This document shows positions 1 through 12,162 of a stretch of DNA of 64,000 nucleotides, piece by piece. Source of the stretch: Neelides folsomi (taxonomy: Eukaryota > Arthropoda > Collembola > Neelipleona > Neelidae); the NCBI GenBank assembly GCA_034687125.1, contig JAQGBZ010000015.1, positions 408,340 to 472,339 of the forward strand. Reading direction: 5' to 3'. The notes under the pieces are model-generated. The model made no database searches. It saw nothing but the letters and a program-made list of their open reading frames with translations, and was not told the DNA's origin. A program made the position numbers and the translations under genes. Each line of letters begins with the position of its first letter. The stretch's first letter is position 1.

Positions 1-2176
1 TTAAAACCTGATGGTTGGAGTATTAATAGATGGTATTTATTACTTAACTCTTTTTTGATTAATGTTGAAAGTGGGAGCTTACCGAAGTGAATATGTTTTT
101 AAAATCAATTTTCGGCTTTTTAGATAATTTAATCGAGTTATTTGGAGCGAAAGAATATTGAAGATGAGTTTGATGGATAATTGAATGAAAGTTAATTAGG
201 TGTGTCAATCGATGGGATTTGGAATGTTTCTTGCCCTCGGGCCTTGAAGGAAATTGGGGCTAAATTGGGTTCGTCGGTCGAAGAGGGAAAGCCCTCTTCC
301 CTTAATTTACTTCAATTTGGAAAGGAAGTGGGGATTGTGATGAAGTTTTCAAACTTTAATCATTCGCTTGAATTAGGAAAAATCGAATCATTTCGTTTGG
401 AATACCAAAACACTTCCCGATGAAAATAAATTATTTCATCAGTTAAAATTACAAATTACAAATTCATGGTATTTGTATCTCTTTAAAGACCTTGCACACT
501 TTTTTTTATTGGTTTAAGAAAAAACCGAAGAAATTATATTAAATTGCTTTTTATGATTATTGGTATTTGATATCATTGGTATAATGTTCAGAACATTTAA
601 GAGAAATGTTCTGTTGTGTTTCGTGTAAGCCGTTTTGAGTCGAAAATCAATAGAGAAATGTCTCAAGCGTTTTTTAATAAACAGTGAATCAACTTTGTGT
701 TTGTTTTCTGTATGAATAAATGAATATGAAATGAATTTAATGAACAAATTTATTTGCCGTGAAACCGTTAAAGTTTTGAAAGTTTCATGGAAAATTAATA
801 TCTCCTTTCAATAGAATTTACTACAAGTTTTCTTTACAAAGATTTCATCAAAGTTTTGGCAAACTTGTGGATTCAAATTCAAGTTTACGTTCAGAAATTC
901 ATTCATTCCTTACCATTTAGAATTTTACACATAAAAGCATATATGGAAGTTTCGATCTTTCGATGTTTTATGTTTTACATGTTACAGATTCTCACACTTG
1001 TTGTCATTATTGTCTTATTGTACACAATATTTATATAAATACCTATCCTATGTATAATATTACATTGCATATATACATACTTGCATTGCATATATACATA
1101 CTTGGTTAGTTTAGGTTAGTGTTTTATTTTGATTTAGCAAACAACGGTTAATTTACAAGACATGCGTAATTATGGCATTTATATTATTAATTATTTTAAA
1201 TTATACAGTTAAATTATTCAGTTATTCATTAAATGACACCTTACAATTTTACTATTCATATTATTGTAATTACATATATTTATGATTTAAAATAACATTT
1301 ATAGACATTGCAATATACAGATAGTACTTAATTCCATTTGACTATAAAAATGAGTATATTTATGAAACATTAAAGTACATATTTTTACAATATGAAAAGC
1401 TTTTAATTTCACTTTCTATTTGTATTATAGGAAAAATAATAGGCAGAAGTGGGAAATAATTACACAATATGCAAAATCTTTATGAATAATTCATAATTTT
1501 ATGAATAATTAAGATAATTATTGATTAAATTCACTTCCTTCAAGCAAACTCCCTTTCTCTCACACTTTCTTTTTAGCTTTCTTCCCATTCTCTGAACATC
1601 CTTTGAATGCAAAAAAGTAAACATTTGTTTAATGTCATTTCAACTTCTCCGTTTCATTTTCACTTTAAATCAATCGATTCTTCTCCCATTCTTCCTTTCA
1701 ATCTCACCGCCGCCCGTTCCGTTTTAAGAGAATGGGGAACGCTAAAAGGTTCATTAATTAAGTAAAGAGGAAATGAAATATTGAGACGAGTTAAAAGCTT
1801 CATTAAAAGTTCTTCAAAACTATCAAAGGGCGAAGGTCATTTTATAAAGGTCATAAAATGCACATGTGGATCAATTAAGGTTTAATTTATTGAGCAATTT
1901 GTTCTTTCATTCCTGTAATAAAACCACCATTGTAAACCCGCAATTAAAACAGTGATTAGATTGTGAACTTTGTAATAAAGAAAAAAATATAACTTACTAC
2001 ATATACCATTATACCTTACATACTATGCCCTATGTTCCATTATTAAAAGCTTAAGTAATTAATGGTCATATTTCAATAATTAAATAATATCAGAAATTAT
2101 TCTTTTAATTGTGAAATTAATTAGTTTAAATTAAAATATAAAAAGCTTAATTTAATTGCTTCAATTGTTTGAATAG
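1..2176. other. AT-rich non-coding DNA upstream of the first recognised exon
   Basis: I see no supportable exon here. The open frames at 202-423 and 856-1038 have no ATG start or are low-complexity and hydrophobic, and they do not join in phase to the exon at 2177. The region holds a 21-bp tandem duplication at 1063-1104. It is either an intron or the 5' flank of the gene that follows. Confidence 0.5.
1063..1104. repeat. Tandem duplication, 21-bp unit x2
   Basis: Two identical head-to-tail copies of a 21-bp unit beginning CATTGCATATATACATAC lie at 1063-1083 and 1084-1104. It is a simple local duplication, probably from slippage. Confidence 0.85.
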
Positions 2177-5100
2177 TGCGAGAAGGCGGAAGTTGAAGTT
2201 CACGTTGAGGGGCAAAGTAGCCAAAAACGCTGTTCGTTGCCAGGACCATTGAATTTGTACGCTGGGCATCAACAGCGTCGACTCTCCGACCGCGGGATGG
2301 GAATTTATCGACCTTGCAAACCTGACATTGATCTCATTAGAGACTTCACCGGAACGAGGAAGAATTCCGTCGGCCCCGTCCCCGTCACTCTGCAACAAGA
2401 AACCACGAACAAAGATGGGAAAATGAGGAAAGTCACTCTCAGAATCAGTCAAAAGACTCCGGGAAATAAAGAAAAGGTTTTTGAGCTTCAGACCGTAAGT
2501 AGAATATTTTTAATTCAAATATTTCCCTATTAAATTCCTCTGCTTTTCAATTTGAACTCCCAAGAAATAGATTATCACTAATTATCAATAACAAAACGCA
2601 AGAACGTAAAAGGCCCAACAAAGTAAAAAAGCTTCGAACAAGGTTAAAGATAAAATAAACAACCCTTAGAAAAAATATACAAAACTAGGGGAAAATACAA
2701 AACTTAAATAAGGCGACTATACAAGATGGATCTAACAAGATGGATCTAACAAGATGTTTAGAAAATAATATTGAACAAATTGAATAAAAAATATTAAAAT
2801 CTCATTTTTGACAAATTGTTAAAAAATATTTCTTCGTAAGGAGAAAAGAACGTAGAAGAAGGTGGAAGGGAATTTGACAAAAAATTGAGTGCAGATTTGT
2901 TTTGTAATTTTAAAACACTTTGGCTTACTTTGTGAAGGAAATTAAAGGTAGGATGTCGTGGAAGGAGCGGATGGGAATTTGATCAAATGTCAATTTCTCC
3001 ACTTGACTTCTTTTGTGAAAGTGAAGTTCAACTCCAATTTGGTCCTTCATCTTTACTCATTTCATCTTCGCTTTTAAAATATGAAAATGGAAATTGGCTC
3101 CTATATCTTTTATATACCTTTTATAAATTTTTCCACATTGTCCTTTACACACATACATACCTATACATACTTACATAAATATATATTATATTTAATATCG
3201 GAATATACCTATTGGAAAAAATTGTTATTTTCTTCATGCTTCAATCGTAGGTCTTAGGATGCCATAATTTGTTAAGTAATCGCTTCGTATAAATATAGTA
3301 GGAATAAGTATGAGTAGTTATAAGGTATATAATTTAACTGCATACTTAACTTCAGACAGGAATTAACCTGGAATTCATTTTCTCCAAAAATTTCCCATCG
3401 CACGACAAGTTGAATAAATAAAGAAGTGAATGTGAGAAGGTTGATGGTAAATAATAACGACCCAACCTCAAGAGGCAAAAGGAAATTTGGGGAAATTCCC
3501 CCCAAAACCACAAGAGACTTTCCCAGGAATGAAGATTTCTTGGAGAAATTCTTTGAGGAGATTTATAATCATCTTGAGACTTGCAACTCCAGTACTTTCA
3601 AAGTCATCTCCAACTTCCCTTTTATTTCAACATTCTTACCATTCTCCCAATTTATCCAACTTCACTTCCATACAACTTCATAACTTTCCATATAAATTAT
3701 TATAAATATACCCATCAGTATAACTTATCAAATGATTTTTCCTTATCTCATTTAATGGAATAAACTACCTGTACATAGGTAGAAACCCCACAGTAATTCA
3801 CTTGGAACTGATCATTAATTTGATTATTTTTTTTATAAATGGTTTTAATATTATTTACCGAATGGCCATTTATGTTCTTAAATCATTTAATCGAAAGAAA
3901 TCGAAGTTAACGAGTCAATTTCTATTTTAATGGTAATGTCTGGAGTATGGACAAATAGCATAACATACTACCAATATTGGTATTTATTCTATTTATATAA
4001 AATATTTTGTGTTATTTTATGAGAATTATTAAACTTTTATATTAAGCTATAAATATGTATATATATATATATATAAGCATTATAGGTTCAACATTCGCCA
4101 AGATTAATGATAGATATTTCGATACATAAATACCTACAGAATAGATATTAGAAACATTTGATCATTACCAAATATTGTTGTGTAGGTATTACGCTTACTG
4201 GGTTTACTAGATACCAAAAGGATTATTTCTTTATTGGAGAAATGAAGGGCATGAATGATACATGATATGATATATGGGAGTATGATACTTCTGTATTAGG
4301 GGAATTTGAAGGGAGGTTGTCAGAGAATGAGAGAAAGCAATGAAGGTGGCTTTATGGAACTTCACTTTGATTGAGTCGGAAGGTCCATTATGAGCCTTTG
4401 CGATTTCCTAATCAAATTCCGAATAAAGATGAATTTATAAGGAAAGGCCTGATTGAATTGAATAATAAAACCAACCGACTCATTCCAGCAAGTAAAGACC
4501 AGCTGTAATTCAATTAATTCAACACTTCGTATTCAAAACTCTCACCAACCATCAATGTTCAATTTTATATGTAAATATTCTCACTAAATCTCGCCAAGTT
4601 AAATATTACCATTTTGGATTTCCTCCTCCTATTTAAATATCTTACATAAGTACTTTTATACTGCGATAATGCTAAATCTAATGCTAATAATAATTATAAT
4701 GATGATTTTAATGATAATGATGGTGATAATTTTAATTTTACAGATGAAGGACGGAAGTGAGTCATCATTTTTAAGCGCAAGTTCCAAATTGGAAACTCGT
4801 CGTTTTTCCGATTCTGTGGCTTATCGCCTTCCGCGACTGAACGTTTTGGGTGCGGATGAAAGTGCTGGGATTGTTTGTTCCACCGGGGACCTTTTGACCC
4901 TCAAGTGCCTCACTTCATCGGCCCAGGAAATCAGCTTCTACAATTCTCCCTACGAGCAGGTGGCGGAGACGCCGAATCCACCTGCGACTTCTCCGCTCCT
5001 AGAGGGAAGGGAAGGCGAGTGAAGCATCAATTACAATTTAATCCCTCCAGAGTCTCGCAATTAGCGAGAGGAAGGAGATTAAAAAACTTTTCCTCCGGAT

Positions 5101-8100
5101 GAGAAACTTTTCATTTACCCGGATTACATTACACGGCACAGAATTAACGACAACTTATTTTTCTCTTTTATTTATTTACCCAACTTTGAACAGCACTTAT
5201 CTTTCGACATCACACATTTTAACTAAAAATCACAAAAATTTATTTTTCATCTTTAACATTTTTATATGAATATTTTTTATATGAATATTTTAATTCTTTC
5301 TTTTTAAAACTTTACATGGATTTTGTACCAGCAACCAGGATTTAGTAGTTTGACAGTTTTTCGGTCAAGATTTTGATTCAAACCAATTTTTATTCTTAAG
5401 ATTTTTTATTCAAATAGACAATTTAAATTTTGTAACTTTTCAAGTTTATTTTGAATAGAAAAGTTGAATCCTTTGAAGTATTATCTCTGTCGAGTTAAAA
5501 GGAAAAAATAAGTCCTTTGATATTTTGTCTCGATGTCTCAAGTACTTCTGTTCCTGACACGCGGGAATTGTCAAATGCGCAGGAATGGAGACTTGTCAAT
5601 ATAACAAGAAAAATGTTGCACATTCTTACAATTTTCACGCACAAAGGAATTCCACAAAGTATTCAAATGAACCCCCTTTGCTCGTTTCAACCCTTTTGAA
5701 TTATAAATTCTTTATAGAAAATCTTAAACTTGTTATTGTCTGATACTATATGATATTTAATGAATCTACTATTATTTACTTAATATTCATACCGCGTAAG
5801 TCATATTTAATTAAAGAACATGGTTTAGCTTGATAAAGTTATTAAATTTATTATATGAATGGGATCCTGTTGAAGTCGGAATAATTTGATCGCATTTCAA
5901 TGGGATCTGATTTATTTATTATTATTGTGAGCTTCAATTCAATTTCCCTTTGAGAAAACCCGGGTCGCATTTCGGCCCCAAATTCATCTTTTCTCAAATT
6001 CAATGCAGAATTGATCAAAAGGGCCAAATGGCTCCAAATTATTTACATTATTCATAAACTGACCATCCACGACCCTGAGCCAATTTATATAACATGTGTT
6101 GCACGCTATTAAGCTCAGTTAATTTATTTCGATAATTTATTTATTTATTATTCTATCAAACTGGTATTTAATTAAGATATATAATATGACCATAGACTAA
6201 TTTTAATTCATATTCTTATGAAATATTTATACTTTTCAGAAAAGTAAAAATATAAATATAAAAAGAGAAAGCAAAATTCTTTTCAGACTATTAAACTCAC
6301 TTGATTAATTTAAAGTAAATTGACATTGAACTTTTTGGCATCTATTCGTACGCTGAGTTTAATAGCGCGAAATCCATCTTATTTTAATCCTCAATTATAC
6401 TCAATATCTATTTGATCAATTTACTTTACTTTCTCAACAATTTTATAATTGAAAATTTTGAACAGTAATTTGATTTTTAGTCTGAATTTCATCCCAAAAT
6501 TAATAAATGTAAATATTTTTGAATATTTATCATAAGATATTTGATATTTTATTTGATAAAAAAGAATTTGTCGAATTAATAAAATTGTAAACCAATTTTG
6601 CTTTTGTGCTCGGATGGATAGACGGATTTATTAGAATTGGAAATATGGTTGAATTTTAGCATATAAGATTCATTTTGTGAGTTGTGTTGAAATTCAAGAC
6701 CCGTCCCTTTTCCACTTTCTTCAGAATTGGTCCAGGAATCTCTCTGACTGTGGAGGAAGGAAAGGGAGGGACATTTTCCTTTATAGGAATCTCACAAGTT
6801 GAAGGAGAAGTTAAAAAGAAAAGTTCCTTTTTTACTTTCTTTCGGTTTGATTGAGGGTGACGCCATTGAAAAACTCCCTTACACTTTTCACTCCTTTCTA
6901 TAAAAATTCCACACATTCTCTCTTTTTCATACAACTCACATTCCTTCACCGAGTAAAGTATGAACTTATTTGATAAATCGAAATTTTATTTGATAAATTA
7001 AATATAAATCATGAAATTCATGAGTTCAACTTATTGAGTTGTAACATTTTAAATCTTAAAGTTATTGTTATTGTAAACCAAATTATCGCATTAAATAGTA
7101 AGTTTTAGGATAAAGAGGGAATAACATTTGATTTGAATTTGAGTGAATTGATTGACTTTTCAGGCAGCAATCGATCCAAGTCCTTCGACGCGACTTACAT
7201 GATGAACCTTGAAAAGGGGCGAGGGAGCGGATTTGGCTCAAGTTGGTTCAGTCGACGACACACGCCGATGGCTGAGAAACTCCCTTTACCTCCGGGTTCC
7301 CCAACACTTGTTTCCCCAAAACTGAAACAAACCCAATTGCCCATTTTCACTCTTACAAACGAAAATGGTAAAATTTAATTTCATTACAGTTAAAACTATT
7401 TAATAAGAAATAGAAAATTGAAGACTTGAACTAAAGTCTTTAAATTAAAATATCCTTATATAAAATTATTATTCATAGAGAGTCAAAGTGAAATTATCGA
7501 AATTCCATCTCCTCCTGCTGGATCTCCTTCCTCCTCTCCAGAAGAAAAGTCAAGGGTATGAAAATATCAAAAAATTATTATTCCCCATTTCTGTGAATCG
7601 CATTACATTTTTAATAGTACGTACAGTATTTAACATAAACTAAACTAAATTATAATAACTTAGAATATTAAATTGAATAAAACTGACTGTGAGTGAGTGA
7701 AAAGTTTATATGGAAAATTTTGAAGGTCTCTTGGGGCAAAAATGGGTTTGTACTGGACGCGAACGTTCTTGGATTTGCCATTGAGAGTCATTTGAGAAGC
7801 GTTGAAAAAGGAAGACGAGCGACGATCACGGCGCTTTACGAACCCCCATCTTCTGCCCTGTCTGTGGCCATTTCAAGGTACGTTCAAAGATCAATTTACC
7901 TGTAATTTAACTCCATCCACCTCCAATTACTATTCCCATTTCTCTAATAGGGATCTCTAATAGGTAATCCCAATTAAAATCTTGTAAATTCACAATTGTA
8001 ATCCAATCCCTGACCTTATTTATTTAACGACACTACTTTAATATTTTATGACCTTTGAACTTAATATTCATTTATTAATAATATTGACCTCTTTTAAACC

Positions 8101-8597
8101 TTGACCCTATGCATAAAATGTCTATTAAATAATGATCCAAACCGATAAATAATGTTAAATAAATGATGTTAAAAAGGGGTCGGTCAGCCTCAGCCTGTGG
8201 TTTGGGGATAAACACAAATAACCCGACATTCCGAATGGAGACCGTCGTTTCCCACTGTGAGACCCGAACGGGTGGAAGCAGCGGGAAGCGAAAAGCGTCT
8301 CTCCAGACAACTTCCATTTACTCCACTGATTCTAAGTTCTGGGCCAAGGAGGGATTTCCCCTCTCCGTTCCTCAACAGGAAATGAAACGACGGGCGTCGT
8401 GCATTGAAACCCTTTCCCACAATGAGCCCTCCGTGCAAGAAGAAGAGGAAATTGAAGAAGCTCCGATTCAACCCAAAATTTCCCAACAGCGCCAACAATC
8501 AAAACGAACACCGCAGAGGCAACCAGAAGAACCCCAAAGGGGAGTTTCAATTTGTTCCGCAATTAGAAATTTCCTTTTACATAATTTAAGATCCTAA
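2177..8597 (+). CDS. Unrecognised Ser/Pro-rich multi-exon protein, 5' end not determined
   Basis: I do not recognise this protein. Six exons join in phase: 2177-2494, 4744-5014, 7164-7367, 7479-7555, 7726-7877 and 8177-8597. They give 480 residues and a stop at 8595-8597. The first exon follows a TAG acceptor and is open at its 5' side, so the true start lies upstream or off the window. Local features are a Lys/Arg-rich stretch (RKVTLRISQK), a Ser-rich middle (SESSFLSASSKLETRRFSDS), a Pro-rich segment (PLPPGSPTLVSPK, then PSPPAGSPSSSPEEK), a folded-looking segment around SWGKNGFVLDANVLGF and KGRRATITALY, and a C-terminal acidic/Gln-rich tail. There is no signal peptide or membrane segment, so I infer a cytosolic or nuclear, largely disordered, possibly phosphorylated regulatory protein. 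The second intron works only with a GC donor at 5015. The acceptor at 8176 is weak, so the last junction is the least certain. Confidence 0.55.
2721..2754. repeat. 14-bp tandem repeat, about 2.4 copies
   Basis: The unit ACAAGATGGATCTA occurs at 2721-2734 and 2735-2748, with a partial third copy to about 2754, inside the intron after exon 2177-2494. Confidence 0.85.
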
Positions 8598-10875
8598 GCT
8601 TTGGATTTTAATTAATGGATATTAGTAAAAGATAATTAAAAATTACCTCATCAATGTCAAATTCTGACCTCGAGACAATCAACGGAATTACATATTACCT
8701 TAAAAATCAAATCAAATGATAAATTCGCGTGCCAATCTATTTAATAAGGTGAAGTCTTATTAAAGAAATAATAGCTAAATTTATTTTATAGGACGTAATG
8801 TATCGTGATTGTTTTTACTTTTTTGGTAAACTGGTAGTAAGTTAATTATTTTTAGAACGTCATTTTATCCTAATGACTTAAGAACACAGTAAATAATATT
8901 TAGATTTTACAGTACATTAATTATGTCACAATATATATCACAACGTGTATTTTATAATTTTTAGTGACGTAAATCGAGCATTTGTATTTTCTATAATACA
9001 ATAAAAGGCTATCATAGCGAATCTGATTGAAATAAAAACGTGAAATAGGAAATTTAAAATGGAAAGTTTACAATTGCATTTTATATATTTAATATTATTT
9101 ATTTATTACGTTACATACTATATGTTAATACATACATGATTATGCAGTCACTGTACATATGTATATGATACATAGAGATACAGATATCCTTTACCTTCCA
9201 TATAACATAGTTCTGATAAATAGAGTAGGTTATAATGTTATAATGTTGCAAATGTCTGAGACACATCATAAACACGGAGTTGTAATACATAAAGGGCAAT
9301 AAACGGAGAATTTATGACATTTGATCCGATTTCCGATTCCTATACTGATAATGATAGGAGTGTTGGTGGCGTCTGTAGCCCTTCATTTGTTCTCACAAGG
9401 TTCTAGTAAGACTGACAATTAAATTCCCCAATCAAATTACCAAAAGAGAAAACTCAAGCGGAGAAAATTTATTCGAAACTTTCATGCAGGAAAATGAAAG
9501 GCTCGAATTTATCACCAATTAATCAACTTTTAGATTTATCAGTAAAATGTTCTTTAAATTAATTACCAAGTTTTGAACCAATTTTATTGATCAAATCCTA
9601 CCAATACCTTATAAATATTTATTATTAATACGTGTATCACGAATTCATAAGCATTGAAAAATAATATTATTAATAATTAAACTAACGCTAAATTTAATCA
9701 ACTAAATAATGCCCCGGATAATATTCAGTTAACTTAAAGTAATAAAAATGTATTTATGTAGTGAATTTAAACAATATTTAGTAGCACATTTACAATTAAA
9801 CATAAAATATAAACGATACTACTATAGATACAATATAATAAATACAAATTTGTTATAAATATTATATTATTTAATAATAAGAAACACATACATACTGTAT
9901 GCATACTGTAGTGCAGTGTGCAATTGTGAATTTTATGAAAACGAAAGTGATTGAAATGAATTGTTAAAGATGTAAACAGTGCAAAATTAAATCCAGCCTG
10001 GTTGATAAACTTGTTGTAGCATGAATTTAATGAAAAACAAACTACGCCGTTTTCATCAACTTTTGGATAAAAACAGCGATGGTCCAACGGGTTCATTCGA
10101 CCCTTCACTAAACGTGTGTTTTGAAGTGTTGGATTTAAGTAGAATTGATGGGAAAGTGAAAATTGTGGAAGAGTGAAAATTGGTGTGTACCTTTTAAATA
10201 AACTCGACTTGTAATTTGAACATTTATTTGACTTCCCTCTTGAGCTGTCTTTGGGCGTCCAGGAGAAGTTGAAAGGTTGAGAATTGAAGTTGGAGAGAAT
10301 CTCCCACCACAGACAGAGTTTGTGAAAGTAATTAGGGGAGAGGTGATTAGGAAATAATTCCTCTTTCCACTCTCAAAGCACGGACGTCTTCTTAGCACAT
10401 CTTTAATCTCTCACAAAAGATCACTCAGAAAAAATCAATTAATTTTAACGAAATTGAAAACGAATTTCACACATTCATCTTTTAAGTTTTTCGCACCTTT
10501 TAAGCTCTTTTTCCCAATTTTCTAAAAAAACCATTTCATCAGTTTTCTATTTGATGATAAAAATGATAGTTTTTGCAAAAATATTCTGATTCAATATTTT
10601 AAAATATTTTTTATAATAAATAATAAATAATAAATTAATATTATTTATAATTTATAATTAAGTAATACTTATTAATATTATTTATAATTTAAGTAATATT
10701 TATTAATATTATAAATGTTTTTAAAACTAACATACCTAACTAACTAATGTAAGATTTTTAAAAAGTATTTCTTGAAAGTTTGCATGAATAGTATGGTAAA
10801 TATGAAAATAATGAGGAAATGTGTTATACGAATTGATTGTCGATTTTATTTTAATTATACTTTCCCTTTTCAATT
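8598..10875. other. Intergenic AT-rich DNA between convergent genes
   Basis: This lies between the stop of the plus-strand gene and the stop of the minus-strand gene. A possible polyadenylation hexamer for the upstream gene is at 9000-9005. A minus-strand open frame at 10135-10398 has no ATG at its head and no splice partners. An imperfect AT repeat lies around 10630-10712. I see no gene. Confidence 0.5.
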
Positions 10876-11807
10876 TTATGAAATTACACACAATCCAGGA
10901 CATCCAGAGACATCGTAAGGTTCCGGAGTCGGCATTTGCATTTCAACGCTTTTGGTCGGAGACGGCGGAGGAGCCGCTGAGGAATTTCGGCAGTTTAAAC
11001 ATTCGAAATAAGATTTCCTCGCAAAATCACGGCTCGTTTCTTCAGTCACTTTTTTCTTACACCTGTTGCACTCACGTATGCGAATTCCAACACGCATAAA
11101 TCCATCAATATCTTCCTATTCAAAAATCATTAAATTATCACAAAAACATATCAAAATTGCATAATTAACATAATATAAAGTTCAATTAATGAATTATATT
11201 TTTAAAGTTTTAATAATATTATTATATGAAACTATAAATATGATTAAAATGAATACTTTTGTCGTTCCTGACGGAGTAAAGGGATCTCGTCCATTCCAAT
11301 GGTAAGGAGAAGTCTGCGAAGTTGTCCATTTTTTGCTATTAAAACTTTCGTCCCTCGTTCGGAATCCGCCAACAGACGCCATTTGCTTTTCATAGTTTGT
11401 ATCTATCAAATATCAAAGTCGTATCTAAATCATTTATAAATTTTATTCTCATATAGACAAATTGAAAATCAATATACAAAATCTGCCAAGGTGGGAAGAA
11501 TCTAATAGTGAATCAGTATAATTTTATTTTCGATTTCGGAGAAGGAAATGGTAATTTAATCAAATGTAATTATATGATGCGAATGATTCGGAATTTGATG
11601 GAAATATTTAATTGGCTCACAGAACGATTTTTTCACTTCCATGTTATTTTTCTTTGAAGGGAAGGCGTCGTTCCGCCTGAATTCTCTTTTCGGCCCAGCG
11701 GAGCTCCCAAAGGAACCACCTGAGTTGTTCGCCCGGCCAAAACCACCAGAAGATGAAAAAGAAAACTCGTCCTTCGAATTCATGTTTTTGTCCCGGAAAC
11801 TCTCCAT
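10876..11807 (-). CDS. Unrecognised 190-residue protein with a paired CxxC motif
   Basis: Three minus-strand exons join in phase with good splice sites: 11807-11621 (donor GTGAGC), 11402-11257 (donor GTATTC) and 11115-10876, total 573 nt. The ATG at 11807 has A at -3 and G at +4, but the frame stays open a little upstream, so a further 5' exon is possible. Residues 1-55 are Gly/Ser/Phe-rich (FSFSSSGGFGR, then GGSFGSS). The middle is basic and polar. The last exon carries RECNRCKK and, about 20 residues later, YFECLNC, a spacing that could bind one zinc ion. A Pro/Ser tail ends GCPGLCVIS. I cannot assign a family. A small zinc-ribbon or RNA-binding accessory protein is a guess from composition only. 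The plus-strand frame over the same DNA (11641-11907) lacks matching splice partners. Confidence 0.6.
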
Positions 11808-12063
11808 GATTTCCAAATACTCAGAATCCTTAGAAGAATTACATACTTCAATAGTTACACAATATTATTATTATATACAATATCAGAAATCATATTCAGA
11901 TAATTAATTATCCATATTCACAATATCCTCCCATATAACATACAAAGGTACATAATATATTTAATGTTTTACGTATAAGTATAGTATATGGAATATATTT
12001 AATAGTGTTTTTAATGTGAATATAAATTTTGCTTACAATTTAATTTATTAAATATTTATTACA

Positions 12064-12162
12064 GCCAAAATGTGAAGACCTTTTGAAGTGCGAAGTTGCA
12101 AGTTTTGAAACTGATGCGAAGAAAGTTGAGATAAAAGGATTTTCCCCAACGACGAAGACTTA
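12064..12162 (+). CDS. Possible isolated terminal coding exon
   Basis: After an ACAG acceptor ending at 12063, 32 codons are open in phase 0 to a TAA, starting PKCEDLLKCEVASFE and ending KGFSPTTKT. The composition looks coding-like, but I cannot find an upstream partner exon. It lies only about 250 bp from the head of the minus-strand gene at 11807. It could be an alternative last exon of a plus-strand gene or a chance open run. Confidence 0.2.

Noticed and set aside
2147-2452. Minus-strand open frame of 101 codons
   Set aside because: It lies over the plus-strand exon 2177-2494, which splices in phase to further exons. It has no splice partner of its own, so it is a shadow.
8190-8562. Two minus-strand open frames of 102 and 76 codons
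   Set aside because: Both are shadows of the plus-strand last exon 8177-8597.
10135-10398. Minus-strand open frame, 87 codons, Arg- and Ser-rich
   Set aside because: It has no ATG at the head, no recognisable motif, and does not join in phase to the gene at 10876-11807.
11641-11907. Plus-strand open frame, 88 codons
   Set aside because: The minus strand of the same DNA splices into three clean exons. The plus frame has no partner exons.
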